Positions 43,266 to 52,536 are shown, numbered from the stretch's first letter. The stretch: 64,000 nucleotides of DNA from Candidatus Haliotispira prima (GCA_029867005.1 CP123443.1:558001-622000); one strand, 5' to 3'. Numbers and translations: made by a program. The notes: generated by a model from the sequence alone, not told the origin.

Positions 43266-43360
43266 TGCCAAGGTTCGACAGGCTCACCTGCCATTCCCAA
43301 CCCTTGGAGGGGCCAGAGGTGGTCAATTCCCCTCCTTCGGAGGGCAGGGGTGGTCTTTAT
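43262..43360. repeat. Intergenic repeats after locus C
   Basis: One CAAGGTTCGACAGGCTCACC element, then two CCCTCC/GGAGGG hairpin elements (AACCCTTGGAGGGG and CCCCTCCTTCGGAGGG). Confidence 0.75.
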
Positions 43361-43394
43361 GGATGGTGGGACTGTAACCCCCTCTAAGCCCCCC

Positions 43395-43423
43395 TTGCCA
43401 AAAATGCTAAATGAATATACGAT
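43395..43423 (+). promoter_or_regulatory. Promoter, locus D
   Basis: TTGCCA and TACGAT are spaced by 17 bp. The leader ATG follows 62 bp downstream. Confidence 0.7.
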
Positions 43424-43484
43424 CAACCTGCAAACGTACTTTTGCCATTTTTTCATTTACCCATTTTCTCAGAGGAGCATCCCC

Positions 43485-44867
43485 ATGAAAAGAAGAAACA
43501 AGATGTTGACTGACATCGGCATAAACAGTACAATATCCAATATCCCGCTACTTTTAGAAAACAAGCATTTACTTCGACTCTCTACAAACGGCCCTAAACC
43601 TTTTTATTTACTTTCCTTTCGTCTTTTACCCTTCCTGTTTCTGTCCGTTCTCGGTCTGTCTCTGCTTGCCTGTGACCCGCTGTCTGACGGCGGTACACGA
43701 GTGCAGATAAGAGGGACAATTACTTATAGTGTCATCGATCTCGGAACAACTCCCACAGTCAGAGCCTCGAATCCTGTATGGGCAAACAAAGCTGCCGGAC
43801 AAACGGTGAGCTATGCCATCACAAACAGACCAGGCGCAGCAAATGCAACAAAAGTTACGATAGACTCCGGCAGTGGTACCGTGACCGTAGCTGCGGATAC
43901 AGTCCGAGCGGACCTCGGCCGTTATACCATTAGGGCGACGGGCTCAAACAAATATACAGGAACCGTGGATACGGACATAACAATAACAATGTCAGGAACA
44001 TGGATACCGGAAACAAGGAGCGGAATGTTTGGAGCGCGTTCCGGCCATACAGCCGTGGTATTGAGCAATGAAATTTATGTGATCGGGGGAATTGATTCCT
44101 CCAAGAGCACCCGGAATGATGTGTGGAAATCTGCGAATGGTTCTTTTTGGACAGAAGCGACAGGCAGCGCAGGATTTTCGGCTCGCAGTGCTCATGCAGC
44201 CGTGGTATTCGGCAATGAAATTTATGTGATTGGAGGAGTTGAGTCATCCTTCAGCACCCAGAATGATGTGTGGAAATCTGCCAACGGTGTCACTTGGAGA
44301 CAAGTGACAGGCAGCGCAGGATTTTCGGCTCGCAGTGCTCATACAGCCGTGGTATTTGGTAATGAAATTTATGTGATTGGGGGAAATGATGGTGCGGAGA
44401 GAAATGATGTGTGGAAATCTGCGGACGGTGCCTCATGGAAACAAGTAACAGATAGCGCAGCGTTTAGTACTCGCCATAGTCATACATCAGTGGTATTCGG
44501 CAATGAAATTTATGTGATCGGTGGATATACGGAGACTCGGTATCTAAGGGCCGCAAACGATGTGTGGAAATCTGCGGACGGTATCACTTGGACACAGGTA
44601 ACAGATAGCGCAGCATTTCCGGCCCGACCTAATCATGCATCAGTGGTATTCGGCAATGAAATTTTTGTGATGGGGGGAGATCCATTCCGTAGTGAGGAAA
44701 ATGATGTATGGAGTTCTGCGGACGGAACCACTTGGACACAGATAAAGAGTACCCCGGCATTTCCGTTTCTCGTGGGTGCTGCAGCCGTAGTACTAAACGA
44801 TAGCATTTTTGTAATCGCGGGAAATAACGGTACAACTCAGCAAAGTGGTGTGTGGCGTTACCGCTAA
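43485..44867 (+). CDS. Phase-ON kelch-repeat lipoprotein (locus D)
   Basis: This is the only island gene whose leader ATG (43485, after AGAGGAG) is in frame with its lipoprotein. The 460-residue product starts MKRRNKMLTDIGINSTISNI and has a hydrophobic segment ending in the lipobox LSLLAC (Cys63). A small beta domain (about 75-160, VSYAITNRPGAANATKVTID) follows. Six kelch-like repeats of about 50 residues come next (SAHTAVVFGNEIYVIGGNDG, NDVWKSADGxxWxQVT). Six blades would close a beta-propeller, which usually binds proteins or glycans. The n-region before the hydrophobic core, about 40 residues, is unusually long for a lipoprotein. It has only two heptamers and one extra T. Confidence 0.85.
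   Translation: MKRRNKMLTDIGINSTISNIPLLLENKHLLRLSTNGPKPFYLLSFRLLPFLFLSVLGLSLLACDPLSDGGTRVQIRGTITYSVIDLGTTPTVRASNPVWANKAAGQTVSYAITNRPGAANATKVTIDSGSGTVTVAADTVRADLGRYTIRATGSNKYTGTVDTDITITMSGTWIPETRSGMFGARSGHTAVVLSNEIYVIGGIDSSKSTRNDVWKSANGSFWTEATGSAGFSARSAHAAVVFGNEIYVIGGVESSFSTQNDVWKSANGVTWRQVTGSAGFSARSAHTAVVFGNEIYVIGGNDGAERNDVWKSADGASWKQVTDSAAFSTRHSHTSVVFGNEIYVIGGYTETRYLRAANDVWKSADGITWTQVTDSAAFPARPNHASVVFGNEIFVMGGDPFRSEENDVWSSADGTTWTQIKSTPAFPFLVGAAAVVLNDSIFVIAGNNGTTQQSGVWRYR
43531..43544 (+). repeat. CAATATC heptamer array, locus D, 2 copies
   Basis: Two units followed by CCGCTACTTTTAG, which has four T where loci B and C have three. Three repeats fewer plus one T gives the in-frame register. 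Confidence 0.95.
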
Positions 44868-45170
44868 GTTGTACTGAATATAATTGTGTACGGTAATCCG
44901 GCTAAGTCAGGCTCACACGGATTACCGCAGCCACCCTGAAGCGGTCAGCTCCCCTCTTTAATTATCCAATGCGCATTCACCGTAACCGATCTTTCCCGAC
45001 TATACTCATTTTGCAACGTCCGGTTTCACCGGAATGTCTATATCTGAACCCGGCGGGGTCTGATCGGCCCCGTGCAAATTAGCCTCTTACCAAGGTTCGA
45101 CAGGCTCACCTGCCATTCCCCTCCTTCGGAGGGGCTGGGGTGGTCTTTATGGCTGGTAGTCAATGGCCCC
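44868..45170. other. Intergenic region after locus D with terminator-like hairpin and repeat
   Basis: CGGTAATCCG (44891-44900) and CGGATTACCG (44918-44927) form a hairpin downstream of the kelch gene. One TTCGACAGGCTCACC element and one CCCCTCCTTCGGAGGGG hairpin lie at 45093-45136. No gene is seen. Confidence 0.6.
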
Positions 45171-45199
45171 TTGCCAAATATCCGGAACGAATATATAAT
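45171..45199 (+). promoter_or_regulatory. Promoter, locus E
   Basis: TTGCCA and a perfect TATAAT are spaced by 17 bp, the strongest of the set. Confidence 0.75.
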
Positions 45200-45234
45200 A
45201 GCCAACAATTACACAAAATCGGAGGATTTTTCTT

Positions 45235-46282
45235 ATGAAATGTCAAAAAGGACTGTTGACCGGTGACCCACTAAACGGTATAATATCCAATATCCAATAT
45301 CCAATATCCAATATCCAATATCCATACCAGTTCTAAAACATATATACAGCTATTTTACCTTTTTCTACTGCCCAATAAATCAAAACTTTCCAAACCTTTT
45401 TCCTTTTTCTGTTTTTTTTCTATTTTTTGTATTCTGCTTATTCATTTGATTCTGTTCGGCTGTGTGCCGCTGTCCGACACGAAGGACCCGGTAGCCAAAC
45501 CCACGGATATTACCTTTTCCGTCACTGCCGTGGCTTCCTCTGTACAATTAGAGGTGACCGGTGTTCCGGCCATTACCGATGCGGGGGGCGTTATCCGTTT
45601 GGCTACGGAGTCGGCTCCGACTAAGACAGAGGCCCAAGTGAGCAAGGGATATGTCCGCCTGAGTATAGAGGCGGGCAGCACCCGCAAATTCAGTATCAGC
45701 CAACACTATGGCAGTAATTTTGTGGATGGCGGCTTTACTCTTGCCGATGTCCTTGCCCCAAATACAAAGTACAAATTGTATCTGTATATGCCATCGGTCA
45801 TTGACTTAGGCCAAACCGAAATTAAAGGCGGAGCGATTCAGGGGGACAGAGTTGAAATTTCTTTTACTACGGCGAGTTTACCCGCTGCGGGAGATGCGGT
45901 CTGGAGCGAGAAGTTTGCAGCCAAAGAATATGTGGCCAGTCTAAATGAATACCACTTTATGGAAAACCAAACAGGTGTCATTGTACTTTACTTTGAAGAG
46001 CCCTATATACCTTTTTTTCAGGAGTTTTTCGTTGAGTTGTCGGGTGGGCCTGTTACAATAGTGGGCCGTTACAGCGGCAGTTCAATGACTGTAACACCGT
46101 TCAGCAACTTTTATTTTAATGTGGGATTAATAGCAGGGTATCCCTCTACGGTAACGAGCCAAACATTCTATATGATTGCGGCGGATAACGGGACTTCTAT
46201 TCTTCAGAGTCTGCTAAAAAGTTCTGCGACTCCTCCCGATGGACCTAATTATGAAACTACAACTCCCATATCCCGTTATTAG
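45235..46282 (+). CDS. Phase-OFF lipoprotein, family 2 (locus E)
   Basis: The leader belongs to a second type, MKCQKGLLTGDPLNGII, after GGAGG. It reads through six repeats and stops at TAA (PYQF stop). The lipoprotein frame is open through a signal ending in LILFGC and a family 2 body very like locus C (KYKLYLYMPSVIDLGQTEI, ENQTGVIVLYFEEPYIPF). Here one repeat lost or two gained restores the frame, the opposite of loci A-C. The ON product would have 346 residues. Confidence 0.75.
45281..45322 (+). repeat. Heptamer array, locus E, 6 copies
   Basis: One TAATATC and five CAATATC units, followed by CATACCAG. Confidence 0.95.
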
Positions 46283-46400
46283 TCGGAAGGTTCGACAGGC
46301 TCACCACCGCCAGCCCCTTCCCCGGAAGTGGTCAGCGGTGGTCAATTCCCCTCCTTCGGAGGGGCAGGGGTGGTCTTTATGGTGGTGGTCAATGGCCCCC
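46283..46400. repeat. Intergenic repeats after locus E
   Basis: One AAGGTTCGACAGGCTCACC element at about 46289 and one CCCCTCCTTCGGAGGGG hairpin at about 46347. Confidence 0.75.
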
Positions 46401-46429
46401 TTGCCAAATATCCGGAACGAATATACAAT
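46401..46429 (+). promoter_or_regulatory. Promoter, locus F
   Basis: TTGCCA and TACAAT are spaced by 17 bp. Its spacer is identical to that of locus E. Confidence 0.75.
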
Positions 46430-46464
46430 AGGCCAAAATTACATAAGCTCGGAGAAATTTTCTT

Positions 46465-47428
46465 ATGAAATATCAAAGCAAACTGTTGACCGGTGATCAA
46501 AAAAAAGGTATAATATCCAATATCCAATATCCAATATCCAATATCCAATATCCATACCAAGCCTAGAACATATATACAGCTATTTTACCTTTTTTTACGG
46601 CCTAATAAATCGAAACTTTCCAAACCTTTTTCCATTTTTTTTATTCTGTTTATCCATTTGGTTCTGTCCGCCTGTGCACCGATGACGGACGTGGAATCAG
46701 GAGGTGAAGCCAAATTTGGCGTTAGTGCTTCGACAAATTTTGTGGGGGCAACGCAGGCACTAATATCTTTGACCCCAAACAAAAGCGGCTCAGCGGCCTT
46801 TCTCGCCGTTGCAGATACGGAAATCATCCCTTCGGCCACTGCTGCCACTGCCTTATTGGCCTACCGGGAAATAGACTTTTCCGGAACTTCGCCACAAATC
46901 ATCCAGTTTGCCCTGAGTATCAGTGCCATACAAAATTCGACAAGCGGAGAGGTTTCGGGCACAACCACAGCAATATTACAACCGGGTACGGCCTATAAGA
47001 TTGTCATGTACCACAGTGGCAACAGCACCATATTGCGGACTTTTACGACTCTTGGCCACCTCGAGGAAGGATATGCGCTTGCCAAACCTGCTTCGGACTA
47101 TATTTTTGATATGTCGGCGCATAATTTCCAAACGGAGACAGACGGAAAGTTCCGGGTGCCCTTTGTTTTTCCATGGGTGGTGAATTCCGGCTTTACTTCT
47201 GAAGTTCTTAATAAAGGGGGAGATGAAACTGCTGTTGATAACCGTATTGGAAGTATTGATCCCTCAAATATTCGTATTGAGACTAATTATAATACTTTGG
47301 TGAATGCTTTTGGAGACGGAACTCTGGGGGCCGTATTTTTACATACACCCCGCAGTGGTGCCGTTCGGAAATATGCTCTCAGCTTTATCAATAATATAGG
47401 GCAAGGTTTAACTATTACTTATAACTAA
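46465..47428 (+). CDS. Phase-OFF lipoprotein, family 3 (locus F)
   Basis: The leader MKYQSKLLTGDQKKGII is of the locus E type and stops at TAG after six repeats. The lipoprotein frame is open through a signal ending in LVLSAC and a family 3 body (ALLAYREIDFSG, IIQFALSIS, ILQPGTAYKIVMYHSG, RTFTTLG). One repeat lost or two gained gives 318 residues. The A8 run in the leader (46499-46506) is a second possible slippage point. The body is related to locus H, while the leader matches locus E. Confidence 0.72.
46511..46552 (+). repeat. Heptamer array, locus F, 6 copies
   Basis: One TAATATC and five CAATATC units, identical to the array at locus E. Confidence 0.95.
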
Positions 47429-47858
47429 AGCGTTGGAAAGTCCGTTTTGCTAAACAAGTGCAGTATTCAGTTTAAAGTTTGCACCGAATGTACTGCCTCT
47501 ACATTCAAATCAATGCTGAAAAATGTCTCTATGAGATTTATGGCAAAGAGAAGAGGCTTTCTTGATACCTCTGTATCTGAGAATCATTAAGTGTTGAGTA
47601 GCGTTTTATCAATGCTGTGGTAGTAAATAAAGTTTTCTGTTCTTCCCATTCTTGTTTACCCGGTACAGGTTCTGTAATGACAGCGGAGTCTGTGTATCAA
47701 AGTATTGCTGCGGACACGTATCAAAAAGTTCTTCTCGGGTTGCAATCTTTCAATAGGGAAGGTACGAAAGATGGAGGTGATGCAGTACGTAGAGTTGGTG
47801 ACCAATAACCCTATTTACTTGTTTTATTACAAATAAATAGGGTGGTTTAGAACGGACC
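47429..47858. other. Intergenic region between locus F and the nuclease-like gene
   Basis: No gene is recognised. ACCCTATTTA (47808-47817) and TAAATAGGGT (47834-47843) form a hairpin that could end the minus-strand gene or the locus F transcript. Confidence 0.5.
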
Positions 47859-48626
47859 CTAAAAAGTTCGAACATCACCGCAGAGCAATTCGACATGCTG
47901 CCCCTTCTGCTCCAGCAGGTAAATACCTGCTTCACCGGCCTTTTGGACCAGCTTGTCGTTGCTGACCGTTGTCGCCAGGGCCAGATATAACTTGTGCCCT
48001 GCATATTCCCGGTGGCTGCTGCGAAAGGCCTTCGCCTTTTTTTCCAACAAATTCTCGATGTCTTTGGGGTGGGCTTTGTATTTAACCTCTACAATTGCAA
48101 CCGCACTGCCGTTAATAAGCAGAATATCATACTCGGTCTCGCCATTGCTATCCAAAACATTGCATTTGACCTCGTCGTAGCGAGTCTCGCCAAGCACAGG
48201 GTTTTCCTTAAAACTGCTGGCAAACAGCCGCTCGGCAAAGAGGCCGGTGTTAATACCAATACTCCCCAAGATCTCGCCAACGCGGTTCAGTTTTCTTTCG
48301 AGCTCCTGAAGCTGTGAGTCCGTCTTGGCCTGAGACTCCCGAATCTGTAAGCTTGTCTCGCCCTGAAACTCCCGAAGTTCCCTGATCTGCAAGCTTGTCT
48401 CTGCCTGAAATTCGCGAAGTTTCTGAGACTCTAAATCGGCCTTGGCCTGAGACTCCCGCATCTGTAAGCTTGTTTCTGCCTGAAATTCGCGAAGTTTCTG
48501 AGATTCCAAATCGGCCTTAGCCTGAGACTCCTGAAGCTGTAGGTCTGTCTTGGCCTGAGACTCCCGAAGTTCTGCCATGCCTTGAAACATGCCCTGCATC
48601 ATTTTGTCAAACTGGGTATTATCCAT
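47859..48626 (-). CDS. Coiled-coil PD-(D/E)XK nuclease-like protein
   Basis: The ATG at 48626 (after AGAGG) gives 255 residues. The first half is a coiled coil built of repeats such as SQAKADLESQKLREFQAET, encoded by near-identical DNA copies. The second half resembles the DUF3782-type PD-(D/E)XK fold: EYDILLINGSAVAIVEVKYK supplies the Asp and the E-V-K of the nuclease core. Such proteins are widespread, often multicopy, and their role is unknown. It is the only ordinary gene inside the main lipoprotein array and is transcribed away from locus G, whose promoter lies about 90 bp upstream of its start. Confidence 0.65.
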   Translation of the reverse strand: MDNTQFDKMMQGMFQGMAELRESQAKTDLQLQESQAKADLESQKLREFQAETSLQMRESQAKADLESQKLREFQAETSLQIRELREFQGETSLQIRESQAKTDSQLQELERKLNRVGEILGSIGINTGLFAERLFASSFKENPVLGETRYDEVKCNVLDSNGETEYDILLINGSAVAIVEVKYKAHPKDIENLLEKKAKAFRSSHREYAGHKLYLALATTVSNDKLVQKAGEAGIYLLEQKGQHVELLCGDVRTF

Positions 48627-48713
48627 AACGCCTCTCATTATAGTCTGTTTTTGTTTTTGGGGCCAGACCATTGAAAAAACAGGGGAAGAACAGTGTCCCT
48701 CCAACTTTTCCTC

Positions 48714-48742
48714 TTGTACTTCTCCCTAAACGAATATACAAT
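48714..48742 (+). promoter_or_regulatory. Promoter, locus G
   Basis: TTGTAC and TACAAT are spaced by 17 bp. It is divergent from the nuclease-like gene. Confidence 0.68.
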
Positions 48743-48805
48743 AAACCCGCAAAGGGACTTTGTCCATTTACCCATTTTCTCATTTTGCCCATAAGGAGCA
48801 CCCCC

Positions 48806-49791
48806 ATGAAAAAACGAGACCCAATATTGACTGATATCGGAGTAAACAGTACAATATCCAATATCCAATATCCAATATCCAATATCACACTACTTTTTTA
48901 GAAAACAAGCATCTATTTAAACCTCTCTTTTGTCTTTTACCCTTCCTTTTTCTCTCTGTTCTCGGCCTGTCTCTGCTGGCCTGTGCCCCGATCTCGGACG
49001 ACAGTGAGGCCCCGCCGGTAACACCAATCATTTCTTTTTCTTCTGCCGCTGTGGCCTCTTCCCTGCAATTGGAAATGAGCAGTAATGTCGAGATTACCAA
49101 CATCGGGGCCGTTATTCGTTTAGATACGGAAGCGGCTCCCACGGAAGCGGAAGCACAGGCCAGTCCGGGTTATGTAAGTATAAGTATACCCGCCGGTGTC
49201 ACACGGAAAATAAGTATCAGCCAACACTATGGCAGCATCTTTTCTGACGGACTCACATTAGACGATGTATTGGCTGCCAATACGGCTTACAAACTCCACC
49301 TTTATTTCCCCGCAAGCCGCATTCCGGCAACGGCGGAGCTTACGGGGCTAAGCATTGCCAATGATAAGGCCGTAGTTTCTTTCACCACCGCAGTGCTGCC
49401 CGCTGAGGGTGATGCCAAGTGGCTGAATAGTAATGGCAGCAAATGTGTGGCAAGCCTAGATACCTTATATTTTATGCAGGCACAAACAGGTGTTGTAGTC
49501 TGCTACTTTTATACAAACTTTAGCCCTCTCACAGCTGACGCTTTAGTGCAAAATAAGGAGGGTGTGTTCAATAACTTTGGTGCTTATGATGGTACGACAG
49601 GAGTGCCATCCAATTCAGGTTTTCATTATGTATACGAGCCAATTTCCGGCTATACATCTAATTCAACCAACCATTATCGCTATTGGATTGGCGGAGATAA
49701 TGGGAGTATTCTGGAGAACTCAATCCGAAGTATGATTTTCGATGGTAGTGGAAACGAAACGAAATTTGATATACCCGTAACCCGTCATTAG
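48806..49791 (+). CDS. Phase-OFF lipoprotein, family 2 (locus G)
   Basis: The leader MKKRDPILTDIGVNST stops after five heptamers at TAG (ITLLF stop). The lipoprotein frame is open through LGLSLLAC and a family 2 body (SLQLEMSSNVEITNIGAV, KISISQHYGSIF, LTLDDVLAANTAYKLHLYF). One repeat gained or two lost gives 330 residues. It is a near-identical duplicate of locus I. Confidence 0.75.
48852..48886 (+). repeat. CAATATC heptamer array, locus G, 5 copies
   Basis: Five perfect units followed by ACACTACTTTTTTAG, with six T where loci B and C have three. The three extra T leave the frame unchanged. Confidence 0.95.
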
Positions 49792-49829
49792 GCACTTTTG
49801 CCCCCTGCTCAAAGACCCGAATAATCCCC

Positions 49830-49996
49830 ACGGTGACAATGCCCCTCCTTCGGGAGGGGCCAGGGGTTTGGTGTATGAGTGGTGGCACTCGAACCCCGTT
49901 TTCCATCTAAGGCCCCCTTGCCAAGGTTCGACAGGCTCACCTACCATTTGACAGGCTCACCTACCGACAAGCTCAGCAGTCCTTGGAGCCTGCCCC
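49830..49996. repeat. Intergenic repeats after locus G
   Basis: A CCCCTCCTTCGGGAGGGG hairpin is followed by TTCGACAGGCTCACC, TTTGACAGGCTCACC and a degenerate GACAAGCTCAG copy. Confidence 0.75.
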
Positions 49997-50025
49997 TTGC
50001 CAAACCACCTGAATGAACATACAAT
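49997..50025 (+). promoter_or_regulatory. Promoter, locus H
   Basis: TTGCCA and TACAAT are spaced by 17 bp. Confidence 0.72.
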
Positions 50026-50080
50026 AAACCCGCAAAGGCCATTTGTCCATTTTCTCATTTTGTCCATAAGGAGCACTTTT

Positions 50081-51260
50081 ATGAAAAAACGAAACCACAT
50101 GTTGACGGCTATCGGTATAAAGAGTAGAATATCCAATATCCAATATCCAATATCCAATATCCAATATCCTTTCAAAATTAGGCTCTCAGAAAACTAAGCC
50201 GCTTCTTTTATTTCCCGATAAACATCAATTTCCCTTATTATTTCCCCCGTTTTTCTGCTTTTTTTCCGTCTTTCTCATTCATCTGTTTTTGGCTTCCTGT
50301 GCCCCGCTGTCGGACAGCAAAGACTCTCTTCCCCAATATACGGTTACCTTCGATACCGATGGGGGCAGCAATATCGCATCTGTGACAGTAAAACAGGGTG
50401 ATAAACTTCTCAAACCTGACGATCCGGCCAAGGCTGACTATGTATTTGTAAATTGGTATAAGGATGAGGCAAAAACACAAACATTTGATTTTGCTGCGGA
50501 AACCATCACCGGAACCATAACCCTTTATGCCAAATGGAAGAATAGATTTGCGGCTGAAGATGCCTTGCTGGGCGGAGCCTTTGCCTATATTGGAATTACG
50601 CCCGATCAAAGTGGGCCGGCAGGGTTTCTGTCGATACCGGAGAATAGCCAAATACCGGCCCTTACAGAGGCACAGGCACTACCCGCCTATCGGAGAGTGG
50701 ACTTTCCGAATACAGAAAAACAAGTCATTCAATTTGCTCTAAGCAAAGAAGCCCGTTACAAAGCCGATGCAAGCCAAAGAATTATATTGGATGCCCGGGC
50801 CATATTACAGCCATCCACAGCCTACGATATTATCGTGTACGAAGTAGGCACCCCCCGCAAAATCCATACATTTACCACAAAAGCGTATAATGAGGAGGGA
50901 CGACAAATACTCGATACAATTAGGCTAACTATTTCCCACCTAAATTTTGTGACTACGGGTGATACATTGACCACTCCGTTTCTTTGGGGAGGAATTATAG
51001 CTACACCAGCTCCTTTTATTATTATTGGAAGTTATCAAATAAAGGGGCAAAGTACCTATAACACTATATATAGGCATACTTCCGGTTCAACAGCAGTATC
51101 TTCATCCTTTACAGGAGTAAGTGAAGCCATTAATACTTCCGAAAGACACGGAATAATACTATATCAAATAAGCAATATAAGCATCAGCATCTTGCAAATG
51201 GCTTATACAGATACTGGAGGGCGTTCTATTTCGTTCTTCCTGACTGTATCAGAGCCATAG
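50081..51260 (+). CDS. Phase-OFF lipoprotein with InlB-type repeat, family 3 (locus H)
   Basis: The leader MKKRNHMLTAIGIKSR enters six repeats and ends at TAA (LSEN stop). The lipoprotein frame is open to the lipobox LASC. The mature protein begins with one InlB/Listeria-Bacteroides-type repeat (YTVTFDTDGGSNIASV to ITLYAKWKN), which in other proteins mediates adhesion. A family 3 body follows (LPAYRRVDFPNTEKQVIQFAL, AILQPSTAYDIIVYEVG). One repeat lost or two gained gives 390 residues. The first leader type is joined here to a family 3 body, unlike locus F. Confidence 0.75.
50127..50168 (+). repeat. Heptamer array, locus H, 6 copies
   Basis: One GAATATC and five CAATATC units, followed by CTTTC. 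Confidence 0.95.
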
Positions 51261-51316
51261 TGATATGTGGGGCTAATTTGAAGGTATACGCTCTGTGCAT
51301 TCTAAAGTTGGCCCCC

Positions 51317-51345
51317 TTGCCGGATTTCCTAAATGAGTATACAAT
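51317..51345 (+). promoter_or_regulatory. Promoter, locus I
   Basis: TTGCCG and TACAAT are spaced by 17 bp. It lies only about 55 bp after the stop of locus H. Confidence 0.7.
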
Positions 51346-51391
51346 TCAGGCTGCAAGTCTATTTTACCCATTTTCTCAGAGGAGTACCCCC

Positions 51392-52377
51392 ATGAAAAAA
51401 CGAGACCCAATATTGACTGATATCGGAGTAAACAGTACAATATCCAATATCCAATATCCAATATCCAATATCACACTACTTTTTTAGAAAACAAGCATCT
51501 GTTTAAACCTCTCTTTTGTCTTTTACCCTTCCTTTTTCTCTCTGTTCTCGGCCTGTCTCTGTTGGCCTGTGCCCCGATTTCGGACGACAGTGAGGCCCCG
51601 CCGGTAACACCAATCATTTCTTTTTCTTCTGCCGCTGTGGCCTCTTCCCTGCAATTGGAAATGAGCAGTAATGTCGAGATTACCAACATCGGGGCCGTTA
51701 TTCGCTTAGATACGAAAGCAGCTCCCACGGAAGCGGAAGCACAGGCCAGTGCGGGTTATGTAAGTATAAGTATACCCGCCGGTGTCACACGGAAACTAAG
51801 TATCAGCCAACACTATGGCAGTATCTTTTCTGACGGACTCACATTAGACGATGTATTGGCCGCCAATACGGCTTACAAACTCCACCTTTATTTCCCCGCA
51901 AGTCGTATTCCGGCAACGGCGGAGCTTACGGGGCTAAGTATTGCCAATGATAAGGCCGTAGTTTCTTTCACCACCGCTGTGCTGCCCGCTGAGGGTGATG
52001 CCAGGTGGCTTAGCAGTAATGGCAGCAAATGTGTGGCAAGCTTAGATACCTTATATTTTATGCAGGTACAAACAGGTGTTGTAGTCTGCTACTTTTATAC
52101 AAACTTTAGCCCTCTGGCTGCTGACGTTTTAGTGCAAAATAAGGAGGGTGCGTTTAATAACTTTGGTGCTTATAATGGTATGACAGGAGTGTCTGCCGAT
52201 TCAGGTTTTCATTATGTATACGAGCCAATTTCCGGCTATACATCCAACTCAACCAATCATTATCGCTATTGGATTGGCGGAGATAATGGGAGTATCCTAC
52301 AGAACTCAATCCGAAGTGTGATTTACGATGACAGTGGAAACGTAACGAAATTTGATATACCCGTAACCCGCCATTAG
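51392..52377 (+). CDS. Phase-OFF lipoprotein, family 2 (locus I)
   Basis: The leader MKKRDPILTDIGVNST is identical to that of locus G and stops at the same place. The open lipoprotein frame has LGLSLLAC and a body differing from locus G by scattered substitutions only. One repeat gained or two lost gives 330 residues. The duplication extends into the 3' flank (GGCACTTTTGCCCCCTGCTC). Confidence 0.75.
51438..51472 (+). repeat. CAATATC heptamer array, locus I, 5 copies
   Basis: Five perfect units followed by ACACTAC and six T, the same as locus G. Confidence 0.95.
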
Positions 52378-52451
52378 GCACTTTTGCCCCCTGCTCAAAG
52401 ACCCCAATAATCCCCACTGTGGTAATTCCCCTCCTTTGGAGGGGCAGGGGT

Positions 52452-52484
52452 GGTCAAATCCCCTCCCTTGGAGGGGATTTGACC
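52452..52484. terminator. Perfect 15-bp hairpin between convergent genes
   Basis: GGTCAAATCCCCTCC (52452-52466) and its exact complement (52470-52484) enclose a 3-nt loop. It lies between locus I and the convergent VWA gene and incorporates the island's CCCCTCC/GGAGGGG element. It is a likely bidirectional transcription end. Confidence 0.65.
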
Positions 52485-52536
52485 GGGAAGCCTTTAAACG
52501 GAAATTTTGCAAGAGAAGTCTCGCAACGGAGAGCTT

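Noticed and set aside
45235..46552. Programmed ribosomal frameshifting as the way OFF loci are expressed
   Set aside because: Different loci would need shifts of opposite sign and no shared slippery site is present.
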